NCBI GenBank assembly: GCA_029259595.1
Contig: JAJDEW010000045.1
Span: 105,073-169,072, forward strand
From: Planctomycetota bacterium
Lineage (GTDB): Bacteria > Planctomycetota > UBA1135 > GCA-002686595
Direction of reading: 5' to 3'
Length of the DNA: 64,000 bases
Both the position numbers and the translations under genes were made by a program. Positions 35,832 through 44,272 of this stretch are shown here, piece by piece. The notes beneath the pieces are model-generated. The model was not told where the DNA came from. It saw only the letters and a program-made list of their open reading frames with translations, and did not search any database. Within the stretch, counting starts at the first letter, position 1. Every line of letters starts with the position of its first letter.

Positions 35832-37305
35832 CCTGGGTGCCGCGGATCTCGTAGGACAGGGAAGTCAAGAGCTCGTGACAGCTCGGATCTTCCTTGGAGA
35901 GCCGCTCGAGCTTCTGACAGGCGTAGAGCACGGTCGTGTGGTCCCGACCCCCGAAGTACCCGCCGATCTCCTCGAGCGACATGCGCGTGATCTTGCGGGC
36001 CAGGAACATGCCGATCTGGCGCGGGTAGGCGATCGCGTTGGTGCGCTTCTTCGACTGCAGGTCGGAGAGCTTGACGCCGAAGCGTTCCGTCACGGCGCGC
36101 TGGATGTCCTCGATCGAAGGCTGGTGCGGACGGGCGGCGAAGTGCTCGCGCAGGCACTGGCGAACGAGCTGCGTCGTGATCGGTTGACCGCTGAGCGAGG
36201 CGAAACCGAGCACCTTGGTAACGGCCCCTTCGAGCTCGCGGATGTTCGAATCGATGTGTTCGGCCAACACGCGTGCCACGTCGTCGGGAATCTCGCGCCC
36301 ACGCTCACGGCTCTTGCGCTTGAGGATCGCCATGCGCGTTTCGTAGCAGGGCGGTTCGACCTCGGTGACGAGGCCCCATTTGAAGCGCGAGACGAGGCGT
36401 TCCTGCAGCGTGGGGATGTCGACGGGCGGGCTGTCGGACGAGAGCACGATCTGCTTGCCCGCGTTGTAGAGCGTGTTGAAGGTGTGGAAGAACTCCTCCT
36501 GCGTCCGCTCCTTGTTCGCGAGGATGTGGATGTCGTCCACGACCAGGATGTCAACGTTCCTGTACTTGTGGCGGAACTTCTCGAGATCCCCGTTCTCGAG
36601 CGCGCTGATGAAGTGGTTGACGAAGGTCTCGCAGGAGAGGTAGAGGATGCGCGCACCCGGCTCGCGCTCGAACACCGAGTGGCAGAGGCTTTGCAGGAGG
36701 TGCGTCTTGCCGAGGCCGACGCTGCCGTGCAAGAACAGCGGGTTGTAGGTCAGCCCCGGGCTTTCCGAGACACCGACGGAGGCCGCGTGGGCAAAGCGAT
36801 TGCAGGGCCCCACCACGAAGTTGTCGAAACGATAGTGGGGGTTCAGGACCACGTCGCTCGACTCGAGCAAGCGTCCGGGCAGGACGTTCGCGTTCGAGAG
36901 CGGCAGGGCGGCGGGCGGCGCGGGAGCCTGGGCCGCCGAGCGAGTTCCGTCCTCGTCCTCCCCCACGCTGTCCGGGTCGGGGGGAAGCGGTGGGCAGAGC
37001 TCGGGCGCCGTGCTCTCCGGATCGATGTCGAAGCGGATCTCGTGCGCCGAACCGAGCACCTTGGCGACGCACGGCACGAGCACGTCCATGTAGTAGTTGC
37101 GCAGCCAGTCCCGTGTGAAGCGGTTGTGCACGGCGATCACCGCCGTGCCCTCCGTCACCGCCGTCAGCGTCGTGCGACGGAACCAGGTTTCGAACTGCTC
37201 GCGGCGGATGGCGCCGCGCAGCTCGCGTTGAATTCGACCCCAGACAGCGCGCAAGGGCTCCCCGTGTCCCTCGGCGGAATTCGGACCTCGATCGGACGCG
37301 TGCAT
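35827..37305 (-). CDS. dnaA: Chromosomal replication initiator DnaA
   Basis: 492 residues from the ATG at 37305. Domain I (about 10-90) contains WGRIQRELRGAIRREQFETW. A linker follows. The AAA+ domain carries LFLHGSVGLGKTHLLQSLCH (Walker A) and VDILVVDDIHILANKERTQE (Walker B). The DNA-binding domain has the signature EEIGGYFGGRDHTTVLYACQ. It binds DnaA boxes and opens the origin. The open frame extends upstream to 37557 but reads as non-protein and contains the promoter region. Upstream of the ATG is a palindrome (37332-37352) that could regulate it. Confidence 0.98.
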   Translation of the reverse strand: MHASDRGPNSAEGHGEPLRAVWGRIQRELRGAIRREQFETWFRRTTLTAVTEGTAVIAVHNRFTRDWLRNYYMDVLVPCVAKVLGSAHEIRFDIDPESTAPELCPPLPPDPDSVGEDEDGTRSAAQAPAPPAALPLSNANVLPGRLLESSDVVLNPHYRFDNFVVGPCNRFAHAASVGVSESPGLTYNPLFLHGSVGLGKTHLLQSLCHSVFEREPGARILYLSCETFVNHFISALENGDLEKFRHKYRNVDILVVDDIHILANKERTQEEFFHTFNTLYNAGKQIVLSSDSPPVDIPTLQERLVSRFKWGLVTEVEPPCYETRMAILKRKSRERGREIPDDVARVLAEHIDSNIRELEGAVTKVLGFASLSGQPITTQLVRQCLREHFAARPHQPSIEDIQRAVTERFGVKLSDLQSKKRTNAIAYPRQIGMFLARKITRMSLEEIGGYFGGRDHTTVLYACQKLERLSKEDPSCHELLTSLSYEIRGTQA

Positions 37306-37331
37306 TCGTGTTGTTCCCCCCAACTTCCCCC

Positions 37332-37352
37332 CCCACGCTCCCACAGCGTGGG
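37332..37352. promoter_or_regulatory. Perfect 8-bp inverted repeat upstream of dnaA
   Basis: CCCACGCT and AGCGTGGG flank a 5-base spacer, 27 bp before the dnaA ATG. It could be an operator or a 5' UTR hairpin. The remaining 240 bp up to the cysteine desulfurase gene hold no other clear feature, though TTGTCCGTG near 37450 weakly resembles a DnaA box. Confidence 0.45.
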
Positions 37353-37593
37353 AACAACGGTAGCCTTGAATGTGTAGCCAGCAATGTGAGGCAAGCGCGG
37401 TCGATCCGATGGTGACGGCGGCGGCGGAGGAGGATCGGGCTCGCTTCGTTGTCCGTGTTGTGCTCGTCGGCGTCGCGTTGTTGCGGCTTGTGCGGTCGCG
37501 TCGAAGCGGGCGCATTAAGCGGCCGGATGGCAAAGGCGTCAACGACGGATTTAGCAATCTCTTAGTCGTTCTTCACCGCGGTGCGGCGTGCAC

Positions 37594-38781
37594 TCACGTT
37601 GCGTGCGAAACGCCAAAGACTTTTTGGAAAACGGCTGACACGCGTTGACAGTCGGACGCATCGGTGTCGCGTCCGAGCGACATGCGCACGCTTGCGCGCG
37701 CAGTCGTTTCGTCGCAACCCATGGCGAGCAAAACGTGCGAGGGTTCGATCGAACCGCTCGCACAGGCGGAGCCCGCGCTGACCTCGAGACCTTCGAGATC
37801 GAGACGCGTGACGATGACCTTGCCGGCAGCGCGCGCAACGTCGTCGAGTTCGTCCGCCGCAGGCACCGCGATGCACAAGGTGTTGGGGAGGCGTGCCGTG
37901 TCGAGGGCGGGGCCGAGCACGCGCAAGGCGGGAAGAGCTCGCACCAGATCGGCGTGCAGCGCGTTCACGAGTGCCGCGCAACGCGCGGCGTATTCGACTT
38001 GCTCGTCGACCGCGAGTTCGATCGCCAAGGCGGCGGCCACGATACCGGCAACGTCCTCCGTACCGGGGCGCAGGCCACCCTCCTGTCCCCCACCGTACGA
38101 CAGGGGACGCAGGCCGAGCGTGGGCTTCGCGAGCAGGATCCCGACGCCGGGCGGTCCGCCGACCTTGTGTGCGGAGAAGGACACCAAATCGGGCTTCCAG
38201 GCCCCCCAGTCGAGCGGGATGCGCCCGAGGGCCTGGACGGCGTCCACGTGCAGCACGGGCCGTGCGCCTTCGACGTCGTCCAGGAGCCGCGCCACGTGAG
38301 GCAGCGGCTGCAGCGTGCCGACCTCGTTGTTCGCCGCTTGGATCGAGACCAGGCGCACGGGCGCACGCGCCAGGGCGGTTTCCAGCGCGTCGAGGCGAAC
38401 GCGACCCGTCTCGTCGACGGGGACTTCGCTCAGGGGGTGACCACGGGCGGCGAGGACGCGCGCGGGCTCGAGGACCGACGAGTGTTCCACCGCGCTCGTC
38501 ACCAGCGCGGCCGGGCTGCCGTCCGCGCTGGGCAACTCCATGGACCCGAAGAGCGCCACGTTGTTGGACTCGGTCCCGCCCGACGTGAAGTGGACCGTCT
38601 CTTCGTCGACGTCGAGGGCGAGCGCGACGCGCTCACGGGCAGCGTCGATCCGTGCGCGCGCGCGACGACCGGCGGCGTGCAGGCTGGAGGGGTTGCCGCC
38701 CGCAGCGGCCTCGAGCCAGGCGGCGCGGACCTCCTCTCGCAACGGAGACGTCGCGTTGTGATCCAGATAGATGCGCTTCAC
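37594..38781 (-). CDS. Cysteine desulfurase (NifS/IscS family)
   Basis: 395 residues of the class V aminotransferase fold. It opens with KRIYLDHNATSPLREEVRAA. The PLP lysine is in SFSAHKVGGPPGVGILLA. The catalytic cysteine loop is SAGSACASGSIEPSHVLLAM. The short loop and SACASG motif place it in the IscS/NifS group I. It supplies persulfide sulfur for Fe-S clusters and thiolated tRNA. Its ATG overlaps the bshA stop by four bases, so it belongs to the bacillithiol-containing run. No iscU or scaffold gene is adjacent. Confidence 0.93.
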   Translation of the reverse strand: MKRIYLDHNATSPLREEVRAAWLEAAAGGNPSSLHAAGRRARARIDAARERVALALDVDEETVHFTSGGTESNNVALFGSMELPSADGSPAALVTSAVEHSSVLEPARVLAARGHPLSEVPVDETGRVRLDALETALARAPVRLVSIQAANNEVGTLQPLPHVARLLDDVEGARPVLHVDAVQALGRIPLDWGAWKPDLVSFSAHKVGGPPGVGILLAKPTLGLRPLSYGGGQEGGLRPGTEDVAGIVAAALAIELAVDEQVEYAARCAALVNALHADLVRALPALRVLGPALDTARLPNTLCIAVPAADELDDVARAAGKVIVTRLDLEGLEVSAGSACASGSIEPSHVLLAMGCDETTARASVRMSLGRDTDASDCQRVSAVFQKVFGVSHAT

Positions 38782-39938
38782 GACCCCGAAGGAAACGCGA
38801 CGCGACGATAGAGGTCCTCATAGAGCGCGACGACCCGATCGCGTGAGAAGCGCTCCACGGCATGACGACGCGCGGCGGCGCCCATGCTGGCCGCGCGGTC
38901 GCGGTCGAAGAGCAGGCCCTTCACGTGTTCGACGTAGGTGTCCATGTCGTCCTTGTCGCTGAGAAGGCCGGTGACGCCATCGACGACGACCTCGGGCACG
39001 CCGCCGACCGAAGTGGCGACGACGGCCGTTCCCGAAGCCATCGCCTCGAGGGCGCTCAGACCGAAGGACTCGACCCGACTCGACAGGAGGAAGACGTCGG
39101 CCGGCGACAGGAGCTCGGGCAGCGCGTCGCGGGCACCGAGAAACGCGACCCGGTCGCCGATGCCCAGCTCGAAGGCGCGCTCCCGGGAGCGGCGGCAGTC
39201 CGGTCCGTCCCCGACCAAGGTCAAGCGCGCGTCCGTGCCCTCGGTGGCGCGCGCGAAGGCCTCCACGAGCCAGGGCACCCGCTTCACACCGCGAAAGTTC
39301 GAGACGTGGATCGCGGTCGGGGGGCCGTCCGCGGGCCGCGGCGCGGCGTCGGGATGGAAGTGATCGGGGTCGATGAAGTTGGGGATGACTTCGATGACGC
39401 AGGGCGGACCGCTGTCGAAGCAAAAGTGCTCGCGCGTTTCGGCCGCCAGGGACATCGAAACCGCGGTGGCGGCATCGCTGGACGCGATCAGGTGCTGCGT
39501 GAGGGGCGCATAGGAGGGGTCACGCCCGACGATCGTGATGTCGGTGCCGTGCAGGGTCGTCACGACGCGCGGCGCGGGCCGCGAGGGGTCCGTGGAGGCC
39601 GCCGAGCGGGCCAAGAAGGCGCTCACGGCGTGCGGCAGTGCATAGTGGGCGTGGAGGATGTCCAGGCCGCCGGCGCGGTGCACCGTCAGGATCGAGGACG
39701 TGATCGCGAGATCGTGCGGCGTCGAGGAGAACAGGGGATACGGAAGCCCCTGGGAGACGTGCATCTGGACCGGGCCGGACGAGCGCGCGAGGCGTGGCGG
39801 CACGGCGTGGGAGAACACGTGCACCTCGTTCCCGCGGTCGGCGAGCGACAGGGCCAACTCGCTGGCGACGACGCCGGAACCACCGTAGGTCGGGTGGCAG
39901 ATGATGCCGATCTTCAGGGGCCGCTCGGGGCTCGTCAT
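38778..39938 (-). CDS. bshA: BshA: N-acetyl-alpha-D-glucosaminyl L-malate synthase
   Basis: 386 residues, GT-B glycosyltransferase of family 4. The BshA signature is IGIICHPTYGGSGVVASELA at the N-terminus, followed by LDILHAHYALPHAVSAFLAR and VVTTLHGTDITIVGRDPSY. The UDP-sugar site is in VESFGLSALEAMASGTAVVA. It joins UDP-GlcNAc to L-malate, the first step of bacillithiol synthesis. The presence of bshB and bshC nearby strongly supports this over a generic glycosyltransferase. It begins 15 bp downstream of parA and overlaps the cysteine desulfurase gene. Confidence 0.92.
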   Translation of the reverse strand: MTSPERPLKIGIICHPTYGGSGVVASELALSLADRGNEVHVFSHAVPPRLARSSGPVQMHVSQGLPYPLFSSTPHDLAITSSILTVHRAGGLDILHAHYALPHAVSAFLARSAASTDPSRPAPRVVTTLHGTDITIVGRDPSYAPLTQHLIASSDAATAVSMSLAAETREHFCFDSGPPCVIEVIPNFIDPDHFHPDAAPRPADGPPTAIHVSNFRGVKRVPWLVEAFARATEGTDARLTLVGDGPDCRRSRERAFELGIGDRVAFLGARDALPELLSPADVFLLSSRVESFGLSALEAMASGTAVVATSVGGVPEVVVDGVTGLLSDKDDMDTYVEHVKGLLFDRDRAASMGAAARRHAVERFSRDRVVALYEDLYRRVAFPSGS

Positions 39939-39953
39939 GGTCGGGCCGTTCGG

Positions 39954-40817
39954 TCAGCCGGCTTCGCTCTGTCGTTCCTTGGCCGGCTCGGGGGGTACGA
40001 TCTCGACCTCGTCGAGTTCGGGTTCCGCCGTGGGTTCCATCTCGATCACGGCCGCGGCCAATGCGGCGTAATCGCGTGCTCCGGGCGAGCCGGGCGCGTA
40101 TTCGAAGATGGTCTTGCCGAAGCTGGGCGCCTCCGCGAGCTTCACGTTGGTCGCGATCGACTGACCGAAGACCAGCCCCGGGAAGTAGCGCCGCACCTCG
40201 CCGAGGACCTCACGCGACAGCTTCAGGCGGTTGTCGTAGAGGCACGGGATGATGCCGGTGAGCTTCAGGCCGGGATGCAAGCGGCGCTGGATCAGTCCGA
40301 TGATCTCGACCAGCTTGCTCATGCCCTGCAGCGCGAAGAACTGGGTCTGCACGCAGAGAAAGACCTCGTCGGCGGCGGCCAGGCCGTTGATCGAGAGCAA
40401 CCCGAGACTCGGCGGGCAGTCGAACAGGAGGTAGTCGACCGGCTCGACGCCCGTCTTCTTCTTGTGCTCGTCCCGCCAGGTGCGGATCGCATCCCGCAAG
40501 AGCGTTTCGCGTCCGAACGCGCCGGCCAGCTCGAGCTCGGCCCCCGAGAGGTCGATGTTCGTCGGCAGCGCGCGCAGGTTCTCGCTCGTGGTCTCGACCA
40601 GCGCGTCCGCGAGGGGGGTGTTGCCCATCAGGACGCTGTACGTCGAAGGGGCGTTCTCCGGGACGTCGAGGCCGAGATGCAGGCTCAGATTGGCCTGCGG
40701 GTCGATGTCGACCACCACCACGCTCCGCCCGGCGCGAGCCAGGGCTGCACCGAGGTTGACGGTCGTCGTGGTTTTCCCCACGCCCCCCTTTTGATTGATC
40801 AAGGCGATCGTTCGCAT
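39954..40817 (-). CDS. parA: ParA/Soj chromosome-partitioning ATPase
   Basis: 287 residues from the ATG at 40817. The deviant Walker A is ALINQKGGVGKTTTTVNLGA. Other ParA motifs are VVVVDIDPQANLSLHLGLD, YLLFDCPPSLGLLSINGLAA and IGLIQRRLHPGLKLTGIIPC. The C-terminal 30 residues are acidic. It forms ATP-dependent gradients on the nucleoid that move ParB-parS complexes. It is unusually placed between bshB and bshA, about 10 kb from parB and parS. A DnaA box lies in the 153 bp gap upstream. Confidence 0.94.
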   Translation of the reverse strand: MRTIALINQKGGVGKTTTTVNLGAALARAGRSVVVVDIDPQANLSLHLGLDVPENAPSTYSVLMGNTPLADALVETTSENLRALPTNIDLSGAELELAGAFGRETLLRDAIRTWRDEHKKKTGVEPVDYLLFDCPPSLGLLSINGLAAADEVFLCVQTQFFALQGMSKLVEIIGLIQRRLHPGLKLTGIIPCLYDNRLKLSREVLGEVRRYFPGLVFGQSIATNVKLAEAPSFGKTIFEYAPGSPGARDYAALAAAVIEMEPTAEPELDEVEIVPPEPAKERQSEAG

Positions 40818-40930
40818 CGCCGGGGGATTGTAGCGGCCAAGTGCCGGGCCCGTAGGCATCGGACGGAAAGCGAGCGTGATTCCCAGCCCCGAAGACGCCC
40901 CGGCGCGATCGTCCACGAACTTTCAACAAG

Positions 40931-40939
40931 TTATCCACA
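40931..40939 (+). promoter_or_regulatory. Consensus DnaA box upstream of parA
   Basis: TTATCCACA, a perfect match to the DnaA box, within CAACAAGTTATCCACAGG. A weaker box (TCGTCCACG) lies at 40909-40917. Both are in the non-coding gap between bshB and parA. Possible DnaA control of parA, or part of an origin. Confidence 0.55.
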
Positions 40940-40970
40940 GGCTCCCGTCGCTCGGAGGCCAGGCGTCGCT

Positions 40971-41708
40971 TCAGGCCCGTCCGAGGCCGAACAGCTCGAG
41001 ATCCAAGGGCAAGGGCCCTTCGTGCCAGAGCGGCTCACCGTAGCGGCAGGCGATCCGCTCGCCGAAGAAGCGGGCCTTCGTCTCCGCCCGGGACAGGATG
41101 TCGGCGCCGAAGAGGAAGTGCTCGCCGCGGTCGCTGGCGTGGGCGGGCTCGAGCTGCTTGGCGTAGCAGCGGATCAGCTCGAGCTTGCGCTCCCAGACCG
41201 GGCCCACGTCGACGACGAAGGACGGCTCGACGGGGACGTGCCCGAGGAAATGGAACAGGCGACGCGGTCGCGCGGCCGGCGGTCCCCCGTCGAGCTCGGC
41301 CAGGCGAGCGAGGCCGGCCAGGTACCAGGCTTCGCGGGCCAGGCGGCCGCAGGCGGAGTGGTCGGGGTGCAGGTCGCGCTCGTGGTGGGCGATCACGATC
41401 GTGGGACGGTGGAGACGGAAGAGGCGTGCCAGGGCCTCGCGGGCCGCCAGGTCGACGACGATGCGCCCGTCGGAGAGCCCCAGGTTCTCGCGAACGTCCA
41501 AGCCGAGGAGTCGGTTGGCGGCGGCGGTTTCGCGATCGCGGTCGTCCTGGGTGCCGCGCGTGCCGAGCTCGCCGCGCGTGAGGTCGCAGATTCCGACCCG
41601 GTGCCCGGCTTGCTTGAGGAGCAGGAGCAGTCCCCCGACCGCAATCTCGGCGTCGTCGGGATGCGCAGCGACGACCAGGACGTCCAGGGCCTCGGGGGAG
41701 GTGCTCAT
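40971..41708 (-). CDS. bshB: BshB-type N-acetylglucosaminyl-malate deacetylase
   Basis: 245 residues from the ATG at 41708, PIG-L/LmbE fold. The metal site is VVAAHPDDAEIAVGGLLLLL (HPDD) with VIAHHERDLHPDHSACGRLA. The C-terminus HFLFGADILSRAETKARFFG and RYGEPLWHEGPLPLDLELFG is typical of BshB1. It removes the acetyl group from GlcNAc-malate, the second bacillithiol step. It lies 10 bp downstream of bshC. The open frame upstream of 41708 overlaps bshC and is not protein-like. Confidence 0.92.
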   Translation of the reverse strand: MSTSPEALDVLVVAAHPDDAEIAVGGLLLLLKQAGHRVGICDLTRGELGTRGTQDDRDRETAAANRLLGLDVRENLGLSDGRIVVDLAAREALARLFRLHRPTIVIAHHERDLHPDHSACGRLAREAWYLAGLARLAELDGGPPAARPRRLFHFLGHVPVEPSFVVDVGPVWERKLELIRCYAKQLEPAHASDRGEHFLFGADILSRAETKARFFGERIACRYGEPLWHEGPLPLDLELFGLGRA

Positions 41709-41718
41709 CAAGGGTTGC

Positions 41719-43392
41719 TCAAGTGGGGTGTGAGTTGGATTCAGGTTCCGATAGCGAGAGGACGACGTGCTCGAGGGGCAGGGGTTCGAGCTCGGCCAGG
41801 AGGGCTTCCAGCCAGTCGAGCTCGCCCCGCAGGGCGAACTCGATGAGGCCGCGGACGCGTTCCTGGGGCTGGCCGCGCGGCAGGAGCGCGTTCTGAATGC
41901 GACGCTCGTGGCGGCGCCCACGGCCCGACTGGTTGTCGTGCACGCGGCGGGCCTTCGTGGCGAGCTTCTCGATCACGTCCCGCACGGAGTTCGCCGCCCG
42001 CTTGAGCTGGGAAGCGAGCCCCGGGTCGAGGGCGGCCAGGTCCTCCCGCAGGCCGAACAGGTCTTCGCGCGTGCGGCTGGCGAGCGTCGTGAGATGGGTC
42101 AGGACGTCGGGCTCGCTCTCCGCGCCCCTCGGGTCGGCCGCGAGCGCAGGGTTGCCGGCCAGGACGTCGCGCACGTTCCAGTCCAGGCGCTCCAAGGCCA
42201 CGCGCGTCGGCGCGTCGAGCCACGTCATCGACAGGCGTGGGACGAAGGGCGGCAAGGCCCCGCCGGCCTCGCGCCGCAAGGCCGGCAGCTGCACGTGGTA
42301 GGCGAGCTCTCCGAAGCCGCCGATGTAGGCGGCGGTCGGCAACACCCGGTCCTGGAGGATGGGCCGCAGGAGCGCACCGGGAGACCAATCGGCCGGTGCT
42401 TGCACGATCTCCGCGGCGAGCTCGGCCGACGTTCGCGAGCCCGGCTCGCCGTCGAGGCGGTAGCCGTCCTCGGCGAAGCGCAACGCGCGCCGCTCGCCGT
42501 CCTCGAGATGAAAGCAGAGCGCCGCCGTCTCGCCCTCGATCGCGGGCTCGAGGTCGTTCGCGCGCAGGTTCTCTTCGCCGGCGTGCAAGGCTCCGCGGAC
42601 GTCGCGTGTGACCAGGTTGGCCAGTGCACGCGAGAGCTCTTCGCGAATCCAATCGGGTTCGACGACGACGAGCCCGAACCGTCCGAAGACCTCGAGCAGA
42701 TGACGCGTGAAGGCGTTGGACATGCTCTCGCCTGTTCGTGGCAGGAACGTGTCCAGGCGACGCACGCCGGCTTCGTCGAGCGCCAGGTCCTGCACGAGCA
42801 GCGCACGCACGGCTTCGAGTTGATGCGTCTCCGTATCGAGGATGATGCGCGACAGCGGACGTCGCCCCGAGGAAAGTCCGGCGAGCCCGACCTTGCGCAA
42901 GTCGAGGTTCGGGTTCTGGATCCAAAGGTGGTGGACCTCGGCCACGTCGTGGTCGTCCGCGTGGTTCCAGAAGATGGGGACGACGGATGTTCCCCAGGCT
43001 TCGCCGAGCGCGCGCGCGAGTCGGACCGCATGCAAGGCCTTGTGGACGTTGTAGAGCGGACCACCGAGGAAGCCGGGTTGTTGGCCTGCGATGACGACGA
43101 ACGTGCCGGGTTCCGCCAACGACCGTGCGGCGTCGAGGACCGCGACGTGCGGTTCGAAGGCCGCGAGCGCGCGCGTGAGAACGCTCGCGAGCTCCTTGCG
43201 GGAATCGGGTTCGAGCCGATCCTCAGGGCGCGGCCAACCCTCGATCGTATCCGGTATGCGCAGCCCGTCGAAGCCGCGCGGCGAGGGCCGCTCGCTGAGG
43301 GCGCGCCGCGCCGTGGCGTTCAACCCGAAGAGATCCGCGCGCAGGTGCTCGAGCTCGAAGTTCACGCCGCGCTCAACCGGCTCGGGTTCCAA
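41719..43392 (-). CDS. bshC: BshC: putative cysteine-adding enzyme of bacillithiol synthesis
   Basis: 557 residues. The BshC signature VVIAGQQPGFLGGPLYNVHK is followed by the nucleotide-site region SVVPIFWNHADDHDVAEVHH. A coiled coil occurs around 440-520. BshC adds cysteine to GlcN-malate, completing bacillithiol. The length is close to the usual 530-550 residues. The start at 43392 overlaps pyrF by 20 bp. A later start is possible but would trim the conserved N-terminus only slightly. With bshA and bshB in the same run the pathway is complete. Confidence 0.92.
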   Translation of the reverse strand: MEPEPVERGVNFELEHLRADLFGLNATARRALSERPSPRGFDGLRIPDTIEGWPRPEDRLEPDSRKELASVLTRALAAFEPHVAVLDAARSLAEPGTFVVIAGQQPGFLGGPLYNVHKALHAVRLARALGEAWGTSVVPIFWNHADDHDVAEVHHLWIQNPNLDLRKVGLAGLSSGRRPLSRIILDTETHQLEAVRALLVQDLALDEAGVRRLDTFLPRTGESMSNAFTRHLLEVFGRFGLVVVEPDWIREELSRALANLVTRDVRGALHAGEENLRANDLEPAIEGETAALCFHLEDGERRALRFAEDGYRLDGEPGSRTSAELAAEIVQAPADWSPGALLRPILQDRVLPTAAYIGGFGELAYHVQLPALRREAGGALPPFVPRLSMTWLDAPTRVALERLDWNVRDVLAGNPALAADPRGAESEPDVLTHLTTLASRTREDLFGLREDLAALDPGLASQLKRAANSVRDVIEKLATKARRVHDNQSGRGRRHERRIQNALLPRGQPQERVRGLIEFALRGELDWLEALLAELEPLPLEHVVLSLSEPESNSHPT

Positions 43393-44272
43393 GCGCGCCG
43401 TTGAGGTCCTCGATCATGTCGTCGAGGGCGCGGCTCGCGGCGTCCTTCCAATCCAGAGTGGGATGCTTGCGCCAGGCGAAGGCGATCCCGCGCGACGAGT
43501 TGACGAGCGCGCCGCGAGCCCGGTCGTGCGGCTCGAGGAAGGCGTCGACGATGTCGCGTGCGCTCGCGCCTTGCGCGCCGTAGCCGGGCAGCAAGAACGG
43601 CGTCTCGGGCATGCGCGCCCGGAACGAAGCGAGCTCTGCGCGCTTCGTCGCGCCGACGACCGCGCCGACCGACGACAGGCCCGACTTGCCGCGAAGTCGT
43701 TCGCCTTGGACGTGAACCTCGTTCGCGATGCGCTCGGCCAGGGTCGGTTCGCCCTGGCCCTGGAACACGTGGCTGCCCGGGTTCGAGGTCCTCACCAGCA
43801 CGAACAGGCCCGCGTCGTATTGCGCGCAGGCATCGATGAAGGGCTCGATCGAGTCCGTGCCGAGATACGGGTTGATCGTGATCGCGTCGCAGGCGTGCGG
43901 AGCGGGCGCGAGGTAGGCCTGCGCATAGGCGGCCGCGGTGCTGGCGATGTCGTTGCGCTTGACGTCACCGATCACGAGCAAGCCCGCGTCACGCGCATGG
44001 GCGACGACGTGTTCCCAGGCGAGCGCGCCGTCGGCGCCGAGGACTTCGAAGAAGGCGGACTGGGGTTTGACGACGGCGACCCGTCCGGCCAGCACGTCGA
44101 CGAGCTCGAGGCAGAAGCGCTCGAGTGCGGCCGCGCGCTCCGCGCGTGGCGCGGACGGTGCGCGTGCGACGGCGAACTCGTCCGGCAGGAGCTCGAGGTG
44201 CGGGTCGATGCCGACGAGGCAGGGATTGCCGACACGCCCTACGGCTTCGTCCAAGCGATCTGCGAAGTTCAT
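43373..44272 (-). CDS. pyrF: Orotidine 5'-phosphate decarboxylase, type 2
   Basis: 299 residues from the ATG at 44272. The catalytic Lys-Asp motif is VIGDVKRNDIASTAAAYAQA. It is preceded by VAVVKPQSAFFEVLGADGAL and followed by ITINPYLGTDSIEPFIDACA and LVRTSNPGS, all marks of the longer type-2 family. The protein makes UMP from OMP. The ATG overlaps the DUF502 stop by four bases. The frame extends upstream into DUF502 but is not coding there. Confidence 0.94.
   Translation of the reverse strand: MNFADRLDEAVGRVGNPCLVGIDPHLELLPDEFAVARAPSAPRAERAAALERFCLELVDVLAGRVAVVKPQSAFFEVLGADGALAWEHVVAHARDAGLLVIGDVKRNDIASTAAAYAQAYLAPAPHACDAITINPYLGTDSIEPFIDACAQYDAGLFVLVRTSNPGSHVFQGQGEPTLAERIANEVHVQGERLRGKSGLSSVGAVVGATKRAELASFRARMPETPFLLPGYGAQGASARDIVDAFLEPHDRARGALVNSSRGIAFAWRKHPTLDWKDAASRALDDMIEDLNGALGTRAG

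Noticed and set aside
38862..41846. A 994-residue open frame on the plus strand
   Set aside because: It is antisense to bshA, parA and bshB, which all have clear motifs. Long shadow frames are expected in GC-rich DNA.
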